NCBI GenBank assembly: GCA_027450185.1
Contig: DAIDKF010000007.1
Coordinates: forward strand, 57,909-103,072
Reading direction: 5' to 3'
Length of the DNA stretch: 45,164 nucleotides
DNA from: Granulicella sp.
GTDB taxonomy: Bacteria; Acidobacteriota; Terriglobia; Terriglobales; Acidobacteriaceae
Shown: piece after piece, positions 26,161-33,974 of the stretch
How positions within the stretch are numbered: position 1 is the first letter of the stretch
How the letters are laid out: each line of letters begins with the position of its first letter
Notes under the pieces: generated by a model
The model's input: only the letters and a program-made list of their open reading frames with translations
Databases searched by the model: none
Told to the model about the DNA's origin: nothing
Program-made: the position numbers and the translations under genes

Positions 26161-27093
26161 CTATGGGGAGGTGCTGGCCTGGGAGGGTTGGGATGAGCGG
26201 GAGTGGGCGAGGATGAAGCTGCGAAAGGCTTCGGCGTTTCCGCTCGGCAGCGGCCCGGAGGGATAGGCGAGGGAAAACTTTCTGGTGAGCTTGAGGCCCT
26301 TGACGCGTGCGATGCCGAGCGTGCGCAGAGCGAGTTGGTGGCGGACCGACCACTGCGATACGAAGGTGACGCCCAGACCGGCTTCGACGGCGCTGAGCTG
26401 GCCCTCGGTAGAGTCCAGCTCCATTACGGTGCGCAGATCCTTCTTCCTGAGGCCGGCCCGGGCGAGTGCGCTTTCGATGACTCTGCGGGAGCCCGAGCCA
26501 AACTCGCGCATGAGCAAGGGCGCCTGGCACAGGCTTTGAATATGAATCGTCTGACCTGCCCACTCATGGCTGGCGGGAACGATGAGGACCATCTGGTCTT
26601 CCATGAAGGGTTCGATGTGGAGGTCCTTGCGCAGGCCGGGGCCTTCGATGAGGGCGAGTTGAACGCGATGTTCGGCGACGGCGTCGAGCATTGCGTCAGT
26701 GTTGCCGCTGACGGCGGTGACGACGACGCGAGGATGCTCGCGAAGAAACGCGGCGACGAAGTTGGGGAGAAGATACTGGCCGATGGTCTGCGAAGCGCCG
26801 AGGGTGAGAGTTCCGGCGTGGGCTCCGGAGGTGCCGGTGACGGCTTCAAAGGCCTGGTCGGAGAGAGCTTTGAGCTGCTCGGCGTAGGGAAGCAGGGCGG
26901 CTCCGGCGGCGGTGAGCGAGATGCGGCCACCGACGCGGTCGAAGAGTGGGAGGCCGTACTGGCCCTCGAGAGCCTTGATCTGCTGCGTGACGGCGGGCTG
27001 GGTGAGCAGCAGCTCCTCGGCGGCACGGGTGAAGTTGAGGTGTCGCGCGACGACGCGAAAGACCTTGAGCCGAAAGTTCTCCATCGTATCCAT
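26161..27093 (-). CDS. LysR-family transcriptional regulator
   Basis: 310 residues; the N-terminal winged HTH (ENFRLKVFRVVARHLNFTRAAEELLLTQPAVTQQIKALEGQYG, about 4-47) is followed by the usual linker helix and two-lobed effector domain (about 90-295: LTLGASQTIGQYLLPNFVAAFLREHP, GPGLRKDLHIEPFMEDQMVLIVPASHEW, GLGVTFVSQWSVRHQL). The effector part resembles the CysL/CbbR/YwfK group more than CysB, by recall rather than alignment. ATG at 27093 or at 27084 is possible; neither has an ideal ribosome site. It is upstream of and co-directional with the DsrE-like, binding-protein, cytochrome and cysK genes, which suggests local control of a sulfur-related unit. The gene is not divergent, so autoregulation would be from the distal promoter. 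Confidence 0.88.
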   Translation of the reverse strand: MDTMENFRLKVFRVVARHLNFTRAAEELLLTQPAVTQQIKALEGQYGLPLFDRVGGRISLTAAGAALLPYAEQLKALSDQAFEAVTGTSGAHAGTLTLGASQTIGQYLLPNFVAAFLREHPRVVVTAVSGNTDAMLDAVAEHRVQLALIEGPGLRKDLHIEPFMEDQMVLIVPASHEWAGQTIHIQSLCQAPLLMREFGSGSRRVIESALARAGLRKKDLRTVMELDSTEGQLSAVEAGLGVTFVSQWSVRHQLALRTLGIARVKGLKLTRKFSLAYPSGPLPSGNAEAFRSFILAHSRSSQPSQASTSP

Positions 27094-27319
27094 GCCTCAC
27101 TTGGAGGAGCAGCGCGCGGTGCAGCCAGACATGCGGCGATGACACGGCCGCGGATCCAGAAACAGTATGCGTGAAAGACGCCCGATGCTATTGTGCTCTA
27201 TTTGCCGCTTCGAAAGAAGAGAGGGCGAGCGCTGCACGGGATTACGCGGAAGCGCAGCACAGAACCCAGCCTCATTGCAGAACCGAGGTAGAAGAGTGCG
27301 CGTCGCACAAGCAACGAAG

Positions 27320-27661
27320 TCAGGCGGCGTGACAGGCTGCGGCAGCATCTTCCTCCGAGGGGAAGACGCCAAACAGGCCGAGAATGCCGACCATCTTGAA
27401 GGTCTTGGAGGCAAAACTCGAAGGGTTGACGAGCTTGGTATCGCCGCCGACCTGGCGGGTGCGGCGCAGAGCATTGACGACTGCGCCAATGCCGGAGGAA
27501 TCGATGAAGGGCATCTCCGCGAGGTCGAGGATGAGATAGACGCAGCCACTGGAGAGCGCCGATTCGAGTGCGGCATCGAAGTCGCGCACAGATTCGGCGA
27601 TGAACCGCCCTTTGAGCCGAAGGGCACAGGTGTCGCCGCTTTGCCTGATGTCGATGTCCAC
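27320..27661 (-). CDS. STAS-domain anti-anti-sigma factor-like protein
   Basis: 113 residues from GTG 27661 (AGGAGA five bases upstream; the longer frame to 27706 has no ribosome site). The single domain is STAS: VDIDIRQSGDTCALRLKGRFIAESVRDFDAALESAL, then LILDLAEMPFIDSSGIGAVVNALRR with the phosphorylatable serine in DSSGIG, and a final helix. Anti-sigma factor antagonists of the SpoIIAA/RsbV type work by binding an HPK-like anti-sigma factor; here no anti-sigma or sigma factor gene adjoins. Divergent to it lies the GAF/HlyD fusion gene (134 bases between starts). It may take part in a partner-switch affecting that operon, but only position supports this. Confidence 0.85.
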   Translation of the reverse strand: MDIDIRQSGDTCALRLKGRFIAESVRDFDAALESALSSGCVYLILDLAEMPFIDSSGIGAVVNALRRTRQVGGDTKLVNPSSFASKTFKMVGILGLFGVFPSEEDAAAACHAA

Positions 27662-27795
27662 GAAGTCTCCTGTAAACAAGAGCGATTTTTCTTTACATCG
27701 GGTCAAGGTGCTTGCTAGGCTCCGACTACCAGAGAATCAAGCTTTCAGGCCGCACTCGTCAAGCGGTAGCCCACGAATGGCAACGAAATTCTCTT

Positions 27796-30228
27796 ATGTC
27801 GATCGACCCTACGCTGAAACTGGCAGAATCTCTTCTCTCCGCGATAGATTCCACAGCGCGCGCGCGGCTCATTGCCCTGGCTGCGATGGAGTCGGTTGCC
27901 GAGAGCGCCTGCGTGGTGCATCGGCTGGTGGCGAAAGACGATACGCACTCGCTGGTACCGGTTGCGATCGCGGGAGCGGTTTCGCTCGGCGAAGACTGGC
28001 TTGCAGTTGAGAGCCGCGTGGTCGCTGCGCTCTTTCATGGATCCGAAGAGACGCTGGTGTATGCCAGTGGCGAACTGCAACGCGAAGACTATGCGCACCT
28101 GCACCTGTCCCGAACGTTTGCGAGTATTGCGTACCTGCCGTTCTTCCTGAAGGCAGAGATGGTGGGAGTGATTGAGATGGTTTCGTTCGCTGACCCCATA
28201 GGAAGGGCGGAGCTGGAGGCTCTGACGCCGGTGGTCGGCCTGGCGGGGCCGGCGATTCTGCGTGCTGAGGAGTTCGAACGGCAGCGGCAGGACCTGCTCG
28301 ACTCCGTGCACCGCATGAGCCAGCTCTACGATCTGGAGAAGTCGCTGAACGCAACGCTGGAACTGGATCAGGTGATGGGGATGGTGCCGGAGAAGACGAT
28401 GGCGATGCTGCCATGCCAGGCTATGCACCTGTGGCTCTTCGATGGCGGCGTGCTGCGGCTGATGGCCACGCAAGGTTTGGATGCGACGGTCACAAGCGGC
28501 ATGATGCAGGCGCCGGGCGAGGGCTATGTGGCGGACATGGCGGAGGAAGGCGAGCCGCTGCGCATTGGTGCGACCGGAGACGAAGCTGCGGAAGACGAGC
28601 GGCTGGTGAGACGAAATCGAGCGCTCGACGGCGTGGCCGAAGCGATGCGAACGCCGCCTATCAGAAGTGCGTTGATGGTTCCGCTGATGCAGGACGACGC
28701 CGAGGTTGGCGTGTTAGAGGCCGTCAATAAAGGCGTCGTCGATAGAACAAGCCGAAGCGCCTTCGATGAGGACGATGAGTTTTTTCTATCAGCGATGGCG
28801 GGGACGGTCAGTAACGCGCTGAAGAATGCTACGCTGATGCACGCCGAACGCAAGCTGGCGATTCTAGAGGCACTGGTGCATGTGAGTTCGGAGATTACGT
28901 CCACGCTGCGGCTTGATCGGCTGCTGCAGATTATCGTGAACAGCCCGCAGAGTGTGCTGCCGTATGAGCGCTGTGCGATTGCTTTGGATCATCGCGGCAC
29001 GCTGCAACTGAAGGCGGTGTCGGGGATGGCCAGCATTCCGGTTGGGGATGCGCAGGTGGAGCAGTTGCAGGCGCTGGTGCGGTGGCTTTCGTCGCAGACG
29101 GGCACAATGCATCTGCGCCTACAGGAGGACTCCGCGGCGAATGCGGCCCTGCCGGAGGAGGTGCGGCACCACTTTGAGGTGACCGGCGAGCGTGCGTTGT
29201 ATGCGCTGCCGCTGATCGACGATCAGGGACGCGTTGGATTGCTTCTGTACGAATCGAGCAATGCGAATTTTCTCGATCTGCCGCACACTGAGATGATCAA
29301 GATTCTAGCGGGGCAGGCGACGGTGGCGATCCGCAACGCTCTGCTGTATCGAGAGGTTCCGTTGATCGGGTTGGTGGAGCCGCTGATGCAACGCAAGCAG
29401 GCACTGCTACGAACTACGCGCAGCCGTCGCCTGGCTTATGGTGCGGTGGCCGCGACGGTACTTTTGGTGCTGGTGTTTTGTCCTCTGCCCATGCGGGTTT
29501 CCGGCGATGCGGTGGTGGCGCCGCAGCATCTGGTGACGATTGCGGCGCCCGCGGATGGCAATGTCTCGACGGTGCGAGTGCGAGAGGGAGAGCGGGTTGC
29601 CGCAGGCGATCTGCTGGGGACGATGAACGATTGGCAGTGGCGCACGGACCTGGCGGCGGCGGAGGCGAAGTACCGTGCAGCGCAGATGGCGATGGAGGCG
29701 AGCCTTGCACACGGTTCGGCGCAGGCCGGCGAGGATCGTGCGCAGGTGGAGTTTGAGCATGATGAAGTGGCACGCTCGCGGAGCCGCCTGGAGAGTGCAC
29801 AGTTGCGCTCGCCGATCGCCGGGATTGTTGCCACGCCTGCGCTGCAAAATGCAGCGGGGGAACATCTGAATGCTGGCGATATGTTTGCGCAGATCCTCGA
29901 TGTGTCGTCAGTCGTGGTGGATGTTGCCGTTGCACAGAGCGATGTGGCGCTGGTGCGACGCGGGGACCATGCAGCCGTGAAGCTCGATAGCTATCCGCAG
30001 CGATCATGGCACGGCGCGGTGGAGGTGGTTAGCCCGGAGGCGCAGGCCAGTGAAGAGGGCCGGACGTTCGCGGCGCGGGTCTCGCTGCCTAACAGCAACG
30101 CGATTCTGCGAGCAGGGATGACGGGACGCGCAAAGATCTTCATTGGGTATCGGCCGGCGGGATATGTGCTGCTGCGCAAGCCGGCGCTGTGGCTGTGGCA
30201 GTTTGTGTGGAATTGGATTGGCTGGTGA
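27796..30228 (+). CDS. Triple-GAF / HlyD fusion protein
   Basis: 810 residues from ATG 27796. The N-terminal two-thirds contain three GAF-like modules (about 20-170, 190-370, 375-530), recognisable from motifs such as LPFFLKAEMVGVIEMVSF, SALMVPLMQDDAEVGVLEAVNK and ALYALPLIDDQGRVGLLLYES. A membrane segment (RRLAYGAVAATVLLVLVFCPLPMRV, about 545-572) is followed by a HlyD/membrane-fusion part: a split lipoyl half-motif (APADGNVSTVRVREGERVAAGDLLG), a helical stretch, SPIAGIVATPAL as the second half-motif, and a beta-barrel. The C-terminus is aromatic (ALWLWQFVWNWIGW). This joins a cytoplasmic ligand-sensing region directly to a periplasmic adaptor, which is rare. The stop is four bases before the next gene. 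Promoter not clear. Confidence 0.85.
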   Translation: MSIDPTLKLAESLLSAIDSTARARLIALAAMESVAESACVVHRLVAKDDTHSLVPVAIAGAVSLGEDWLAVESRVVAALFHGSEETLVYASGELQREDYAHLHLSRTFASIAYLPFFLKAEMVGVIEMVSFADPIGRAELEALTPVVGLAGPAILRAEEFERQRQDLLDSVHRMSQLYDLEKSLNATLELDQVMGMVPEKTMAMLPCQAMHLWLFDGGVLRLMATQGLDATVTSGMMQAPGEGYVADMAEEGEPLRIGATGDEAAEDERLVRRNRALDGVAEAMRTPPIRSALMVPLMQDDAEVGVLEAVNKGVVDRTSRSAFDEDDEFFLSAMAGTVSNALKNATLMHAERKLAILEALVHVSSEITSTLRLDRLLQIIVNSPQSVLPYERCAIALDHRGTLQLKAVSGMASIPVGDAQVEQLQALVRWLSSQTGTMHLRLQEDSAANAALPEEVRHHFEVTGERALYALPLIDDQGRVGLLLYESSNANFLDLPHTEMIKILAGQATVAIRNALLYREVPLIGLVEPLMQRKQALLRTTRSRRLAYGAVAATVLLVLVFCPLPMRVSGDAVVAPQHLVTIAAPADGNVSTVRVREGERVAAGDLLGTMNDWQWRTDLAAAEAKYRAAQMAMEASLAHGSAQAGEDRAQVEFEHDEVARSRSRLESAQLRSPIAGIVATPALQNAAGEHLNAGDMFAQILDVSSVVVDVAVAQSDVALVRRGDHAAVKLDSYPQRSWHGAVEVVSPEAQASEEGRTFAARVSLPNSNAILRAGMTGRAKIFIGYRPAGYVLLRKPALWLWQFVWNWIGW

Positions 30229-30232
30229 GCTG

Positions 30233-31210
30233 ATGCGTGCGATTTTGTCATTCCGCTTGTCTTCCGTGGCCGCAGTTGCGGTCGCCGCGGCGGTGCTCCC
30301 GACGCTGTGTTTGTGCGGCTGCGACTCTCGGCCACTGGCGGAGACGAGCTCTGCCGCAGCGGCAACGCCTGCGCCAACGTTGCGCCCGGCTGTGGGTGCG
30401 GCAGCAGCATCGGAGATGCAGCCAACGAAGCAGTTCAGTACGACGGGTCCGCTGGTGGCAGCACAGCAGGCGGATGTCGCTGCGCTGCGTGATGGCCTGG
30501 TGGTTCGCGTTGCAGCGAACATCGGCGACCATGTGGCGGGCGGACAGACACTCGCTCTGCTGGATGACCGCTTGCTGCGTGCGGGCTATGGAGAGCAGCA
30601 GGCAAGGGTGGCTTCGCTACAGGCCCAGGTGAGGGAGTGGCAGTCCGAGCAGCAGGTGGAGGAGGCCGATCTGCACCGCGCCGATGCCCTGCGCGCAGAC
30701 AAAATTCTGAGCGACGAGGATTGGGAGCACGTGAAGTACAAGGTGGAGGAGACGATGTCCGAGGTCGCCAGGTACCGCGCGGATGAGGCTGCGGCCGAGG
30801 CCAATATGGAGTCGGCGCGTCTACTTCTGGACCAGTCACGCGTGGTTGCTCCGTTTGCAGGCGTTGTGGGCCGTAGCTCCGTGCGCGTGGCGCAGGAGGT
30901 GAAGAAGGATGATGTTCTGTTCTGGATTACGGCGGTAGCGCCGCTGCGCATTCTGTTTACGGTGCCGGAGTCGGCGATGGCGCAGTTTCCGCAGGGCGCA
31001 GCGCTGGATCTGACGACGGCGGATTATCCGAACCTGCGCCAGCGGGCGCGCGTGTTGCGCGTGAGTCCTGTTGTGGACCCGGCGAGCGGAAGTGTGCAGG
31101 TGATTGGAGAGGTGGTGCATGCATCACCGCTGCTGGAGCCGGGCATGACGATGCAGGTGCAGGCCGCAGTGCAGCCGCGGCCGCCGGCCGGAGCACAGGC
31201 GACGCGATGA
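30233..31210 (+). CDS. Lipoprotein periplasmic adaptor (membrane-fusion protein)
   Basis: 325 residues from ATG 30233, four bases after the previous stop. A signal peptide ends in a CLCGC-type lipobox, so lipid anchoring in the inner membrane is likely. The body is a membrane-fusion protein of RND/HlyD type: LVVRVAANIGDHVAGGQTLALLDDRLL (first lipoyl half), a long coiled-coil hairpin about 105-200 (QARVASLQAQVREWQSEQQVEEADLHRADALRADKI, then VEETMSEVARYRADEAAAEANMESARLLLDQ), SRVVAPFAGVVG (second half), and a beta-barrel with VDPASGSVQVIGEVVHASPLLEPGMTMQVQA. The expected partner, an RND pump or ABC transporter, is absent; instead the neighbours are two further HlyD-bearing fusions. The stop overlaps the M50 gene start. 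Confidence 0.85.
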   Translation: MRAILSFRLSSVAAVAVAAAVLPTLCLCGCDSRPLAETSSAAAATPAPTLRPAVGAAAASEMQPTKQFSTTGPLVAAQQADVAALRDGLVVRVAANIGDHVAGGQTLALLDDRLLRAGYGEQQARVASLQAQVREWQSEQQVEEADLHRADALRADKILSDEDWEHVKYKVEETMSEVARYRADEAAAEANMESARLLLDQSRVVAPFAGVVGRSSVRVAQEVKKDDVLFWITAVAPLRILFTVPESAMAQFPQGAALDLTTADYPNLRQRARVLRVSPVVDPASGSVQVIGEVVHASPLLEPGMTMQVQAAVQPRPPAGAQATR

Positions 31211-33381
31211 ATTTGAGTGAGGCGCTTGATGCCGCCCTGCCGGAGATTCCAAAGGCGCGTCTATCGCGCACGCGTCCGCCGCGCCTCGATCCCGATCTGA
31301 TTGTGCGCGAAGATGTGCTCGACGGCGAACCGTTCTTTGGCATCCTGCAGCGCGGCAAAGGCAACTACTTTCGTTTCCAGCCGTTGCAGTGGCAACTCGC
31401 GCAACTGTTTGACGGAGCGCGCAGGTATGAGGAGATTGCCACTCTGTTTGATGAGCAGACCGGAGCCGAGCTCACGGCCCAAGATGTCGAACTGTTTGCA
31501 ACGAATCTCGATGAGGCTGATTTCTGGTTCAAGACACCGCAGGAGAAGAATCTTGCGTACAGCGCGCGGCTGAAGGCGCAACGAGACCGTCGAGCGAATC
31601 GGAAGTCGAAGATTAATATTGCACACATCAGCTTCTCGGCCTGGGATCCGGACCGCTATCTGACATCGCTCGACCGCGCCGTCGGGCGCTTTGTCTACAG
31701 CCGCTGGACTGTGCTGGCGGTGGTTCTGCTGTTCTGTTTTGAGGCCCTGGTCTTCATTACGCAATGGAAGAGCTTCGGGCCGGATATTCCGCTCTATTAC
31801 AACTTCACGCACAAGACGTTTCTGGACTTCGCGGAGTTCTGGGTGTTGCTGTTCGGGCTTGGCTTCATCCACGAGACGGCCCATGGGCTGACGTGCAAAC
31901 ACTACGGCGGCGAGGTGCACAGTATGGGCCTGATGTTCCTCTATCTCACGCCGTGCTTCTTCGTCGACGTGACGGAAAGCTGGATCTCCGCGACGAAGAT
32001 TCAGCGGCTCGCCACGATCATTGCGGGCATCTGGATCGAGATGACGGTGTGCGGACTGGCGATGATTGTGTGGACCAACACGCAGCCGGGCCTGTTCGCA
32101 CACGACTTTGCGTACAAGATCATTCTGATTACGGGGCTCGCGGTGATTGTGATGAATTTGAACCCGCTGCTCAAGCTGGATGGCTACTACTTTCTTACCG
32201 AGCTGATCGGCATTCCCGACCTCAAGGAGCGGTCTACGCTGTTCGTCTCGGGGTGGTTTCAGAGCCGCGTGCTGCGCCTTCCCGCCGAGGTTCCGTCGAT
32301 TCCGCGCCGCCGCGTTCCGCTGTTTGTGGTCTATGCGGTCGTCTCCGGAGCCTACAGCTACCTGGTGCTCTTCACGGTGCTGCGCTTCTCCTACAACGTT
32401 ACGTCAAAGCTGCTGGCGGAGTTTGCTCTGATTCCGGTAGGCGCCGCGGCGTTCGTGATGTTTCGCTCGCGGATCGAGTCGCTGAGACGCGTGTTGAAAG
32501 AGATGGTGCGATGCAAAGTTGGCAAGGAACTTCGCTTGCATCCGCGGGTGATTGGAGCCGGGATGGTTGTGCTGATTGTGCTCTTTGCGCCGATTGTGCG
32601 GGAGCGTGAGAACGCCTACTTCGTCGTCGAAGCATCGGATCCGAGTACGCTGCATGCGGCGATCAACGGCTGCGTGGACGCAGTGTATGTGCATGAGGGA
32701 GAACGGGTGCACGCCGGCCAACCGCTGCTGCGCATGAGCAGCCTGAGTGCGGACGAGCTTAGCTCCAGCGCCAAGGCAGCCACCAGTTCTGCGAGCTACA
32801 AGGCATTCGAGGCGCAGATGGAAGGCCGGTCGATTGGTTCGGCTGCGGCCGGTCAGGAAGCGGCGCGGAGATCCTCGGAGCTTGCGCAGGAGGCTGAGCA
32901 CTCGCTGGTCGTTAGAGCGAGCGAGGATGGAACGGTACTGACGCCGAATCCGGGTTCGCTGCTGTATCGGCATGTGGCCGCGGGTGAGACCTTGTTGACG
33001 CTGGCGGGAACGCATGACGGAGCGCAACGTGCTGCCGGCGCAGAGTTCATCCGGCTGTTTATTCCAGCCGAAGCGCTTCGTCGCGCGCTGCCGGGAGCGG
33101 AGGTCGCGCTGGCGCTGCCGGGCGAGTTCTCGATTGTGCGAATGAAGCTTCCGCCCGTCGACGGAGAAGCGGTCACCCTGCCTGCGGGGCTGGCTGCACG
33201 GCAGCAGTATGCGGGGATCGCGCTGCCAACCTTTTATTCGGCGCGGCTCGCGTGGTCCGAGGGAGCTTCGCCGATGCCGCTGGGGATGGCCGGGACGGCA
33301 AAGATCTTTGGCGTGCGCAGGAGCCTGTTTATGCGCGCAGCCGAGGTGGTGATCAATACAGTGCGAGCGCACGTGTGGTAG
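31207..33381 (+). CDS. PqqD-like / M50 metalloprotease / HlyD fusion
   Basis: 724-residue polytopic membrane protein overlapping the previous gene by ATGA. An N-terminal PqqD-like module (about 20-105: RLDPDLIVREDVLDGEPFFGILQRGKGNYFRF ... LFDGARRYEEIATLFDEQTG) resembles the RiPP leader-binding element. A site-2-protease-like membrane domain follows: GLGFIHETAHGLTCKHYGG has the zinc-binding HExxH (about 223-227), and VMNLNPLLKLDGYYFLTELIGIPDL has the third-ligand NPxxxLDG motif. Several more helices end near residue 465. The C-terminal periplasmic part is HlyD-like (AINGCVDAVYVHEGERVHAGQPLLRM, then LVVRASEDGTVLTP). Such PqqD-M50 proteins are known next to modified-peptide export genes (for example YydH-like). 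Membrane proteolysis coupled to export is inferred. A hairpin follows at 33385-33420. Confidence 0.87.
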   Translation: MNLSEALDAALPEIPKARLSRTRPPRLDPDLIVREDVLDGEPFFGILQRGKGNYFRFQPLQWQLAQLFDGARRYEEIATLFDEQTGAELTAQDVELFATNLDEADFWFKTPQEKNLAYSARLKAQRDRRANRKSKINIAHISFSAWDPDRYLTSLDRAVGRFVYSRWTVLAVVLLFCFEALVFITQWKSFGPDIPLYYNFTHKTFLDFAEFWVLLFGLGFIHETAHGLTCKHYGGEVHSMGLMFLYLTPCFFVDVTESWISATKIQRLATIIAGIWIEMTVCGLAMIVWTNTQPGLFAHDFAYKIILITGLAVIVMNLNPLLKLDGYYFLTELIGIPDLKERSTLFVSGWFQSRVLRLPAEVPSIPRRRVPLFVVYAVVSGAYSYLVLFTVLRFSYNVTSKLLAEFALIPVGAAAFVMFRSRIESLRRVLKEMVRCKVGKELRLHPRVIGAGMVVLIVLFAPIVRERENAYFVVEASDPSTLHAAINGCVDAVYVHEGERVHAGQPLLRMSSLSADELSSSAKAATSSASYKAFEAQMEGRSIGSAAAGQEAARRSSELAQEAEHSLVVRASEDGTVLTPNPGSLLYRHVAAGETLLTLAGTHDGAQRAAGAEFIRLFIPAEALRRALPGAEVALALPGEFSIVRMKLPPVDGEAVTLPAGLAARQQYAGIALPTFYSARLAWSEGASPMPLGMAGTAKIFGVRRSLFMRAAEVVINTVRAHVW

Positions 33382-33384
33382 TGA

Positions 33385-33420
33385 AACGGATCGGCGGCCA
33401 CGACGGGCCACCGATCCGTT
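33385..33420 (+). terminator. Hairpin after the M50 operon
   Basis: AACGGATCGG (33385-33394) pairs perfectly with CCGATCCGTT (33411-33420), a 10-bp stem with a 16-base loop that can add GGCC pairs. It begins four bases after the M50 stop; a short TTCT follows. Confidence 0.6.
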
Positions 33421-33516
33421 CTGCAGGATCATCCTGGGAGAATTCGACTGCAGCTTTGCGGACAACAGCCATGACAGACGTCATCCAAAAACTTTCAGGA
33501 GTTGCCCGCCTGAGGT

Positions 33517-33738
33517 CTAGCTGAAGCGCGTCATCGCGGTGACGGCCCGGGCGGTCGTAGCCTTGGCGAGAGTCGTGCGAGCGAGCGCCGCTCTTGCAGT
33601 TGTGGCCTTCGCCATGCGCATGGCAGAGACCATCTTGGCGCTCTCCACCGTCGAGGGGGCTTTGGACTTCGGGGACTTGGTGGTGGTGGACTTGGCGGAG
33701 GCGGTGGAGTTGATCAGCGACTTCTTTGTGATAGCCAT
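33517..33738 (-). CDS. Small, very basic Ala/Thr/Ser/Lys-rich protein
   Basis: 73 residues. ATG 33738 has GAGGAA eight bases upstream, so it should be translated. Composition by count: 17 Ala, 14 Thr, 9 Lys, 5 Arg, one acidic residue, and no Cys, Gly, Trp, Tyr, His, Asp or Gln. Residues 1-30 are Ser/Thr/Lys-rich and probably disordered (KKSLINSTASAKSTTTKS); residues 31-73 could form an amphipathic helix and contain AKATTARA twice (43-50 and 58-65). There is no signal peptide. It has its own sigma-54 promoter (33796-33812) and an activator-like site, and is convergent to the PqqD-M50 operon. Two readings: a substrate of that export machinery (leader plus cationic core), or a small histone-H1-like DNA-binding protein. 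I favour the first slightly, on position and regulation. Confidence 0.7.
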   Translation of the reverse strand: MAITKKSLINSTASAKSTTTKSPKSKAPSTVESAKMVSAMRMAKATTARAALARTTLAKATTARAVTAMTRFS

Positions 33739-33795
33739 GGGATGATTCCTCGCATTTCGCTTGAATTTGAACCTTCGTACGACGTTTTGATGTAG

Positions 33796-33812
33796 AGCAA
33801 GCTGTTTGCCAA
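33796..33812 (-). promoter_or_regulatory. Sigma-54 (-24/-12) promoter of the small basic protein
   Basis: On the minus strand the sequence TTGGCAAACAGCTTGCT matches YTGGCACGNNNNTTGCW at all the strongly conserved positions, GG (33809-33810) and GC (33797-33798) being 12 bases apart. It is preceded by GT, giving GTTTGG-N8-TTGCT. The leader would be about 48 bases to the ATG at 33738. Confidence 0.8.
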
Positions 33813-33917
33813 ACTTTGGCCGGAGATTCAACTTTTCTGCATCCGTTGCGTTTTCAGTGGCTTATGGAGTTTATGGCGTTCGCGTCCGTCGATGGGGAGG
33901 GAGTTCGCGTGGATGGA

Positions 33918-33960
33918 ATGGGTGAAAAATAAACTCTGGATGGGTGATAAATTCACCCAT
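33918..33960. promoter_or_regulatory. Candidate sigma-54 activator site (three half-sites)
   Basis: ATGGGTGA occurs at 33918-33925 and 33940-33947, exactly 22 bases (two helical turns) apart, and its inverse TCACCCAT at 33953-33960. The second and third copies form a perfect dyad around TAAAT. They lie about 110-165 bases upstream of the small-protein promoter, the usual distance for an enhancer-binding-protein site, and just beyond the stop of the sigma-54 activator gene. Confidence 0.65.
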
Positions 33961-33974
33961 TGAGGCAGGAGGGG

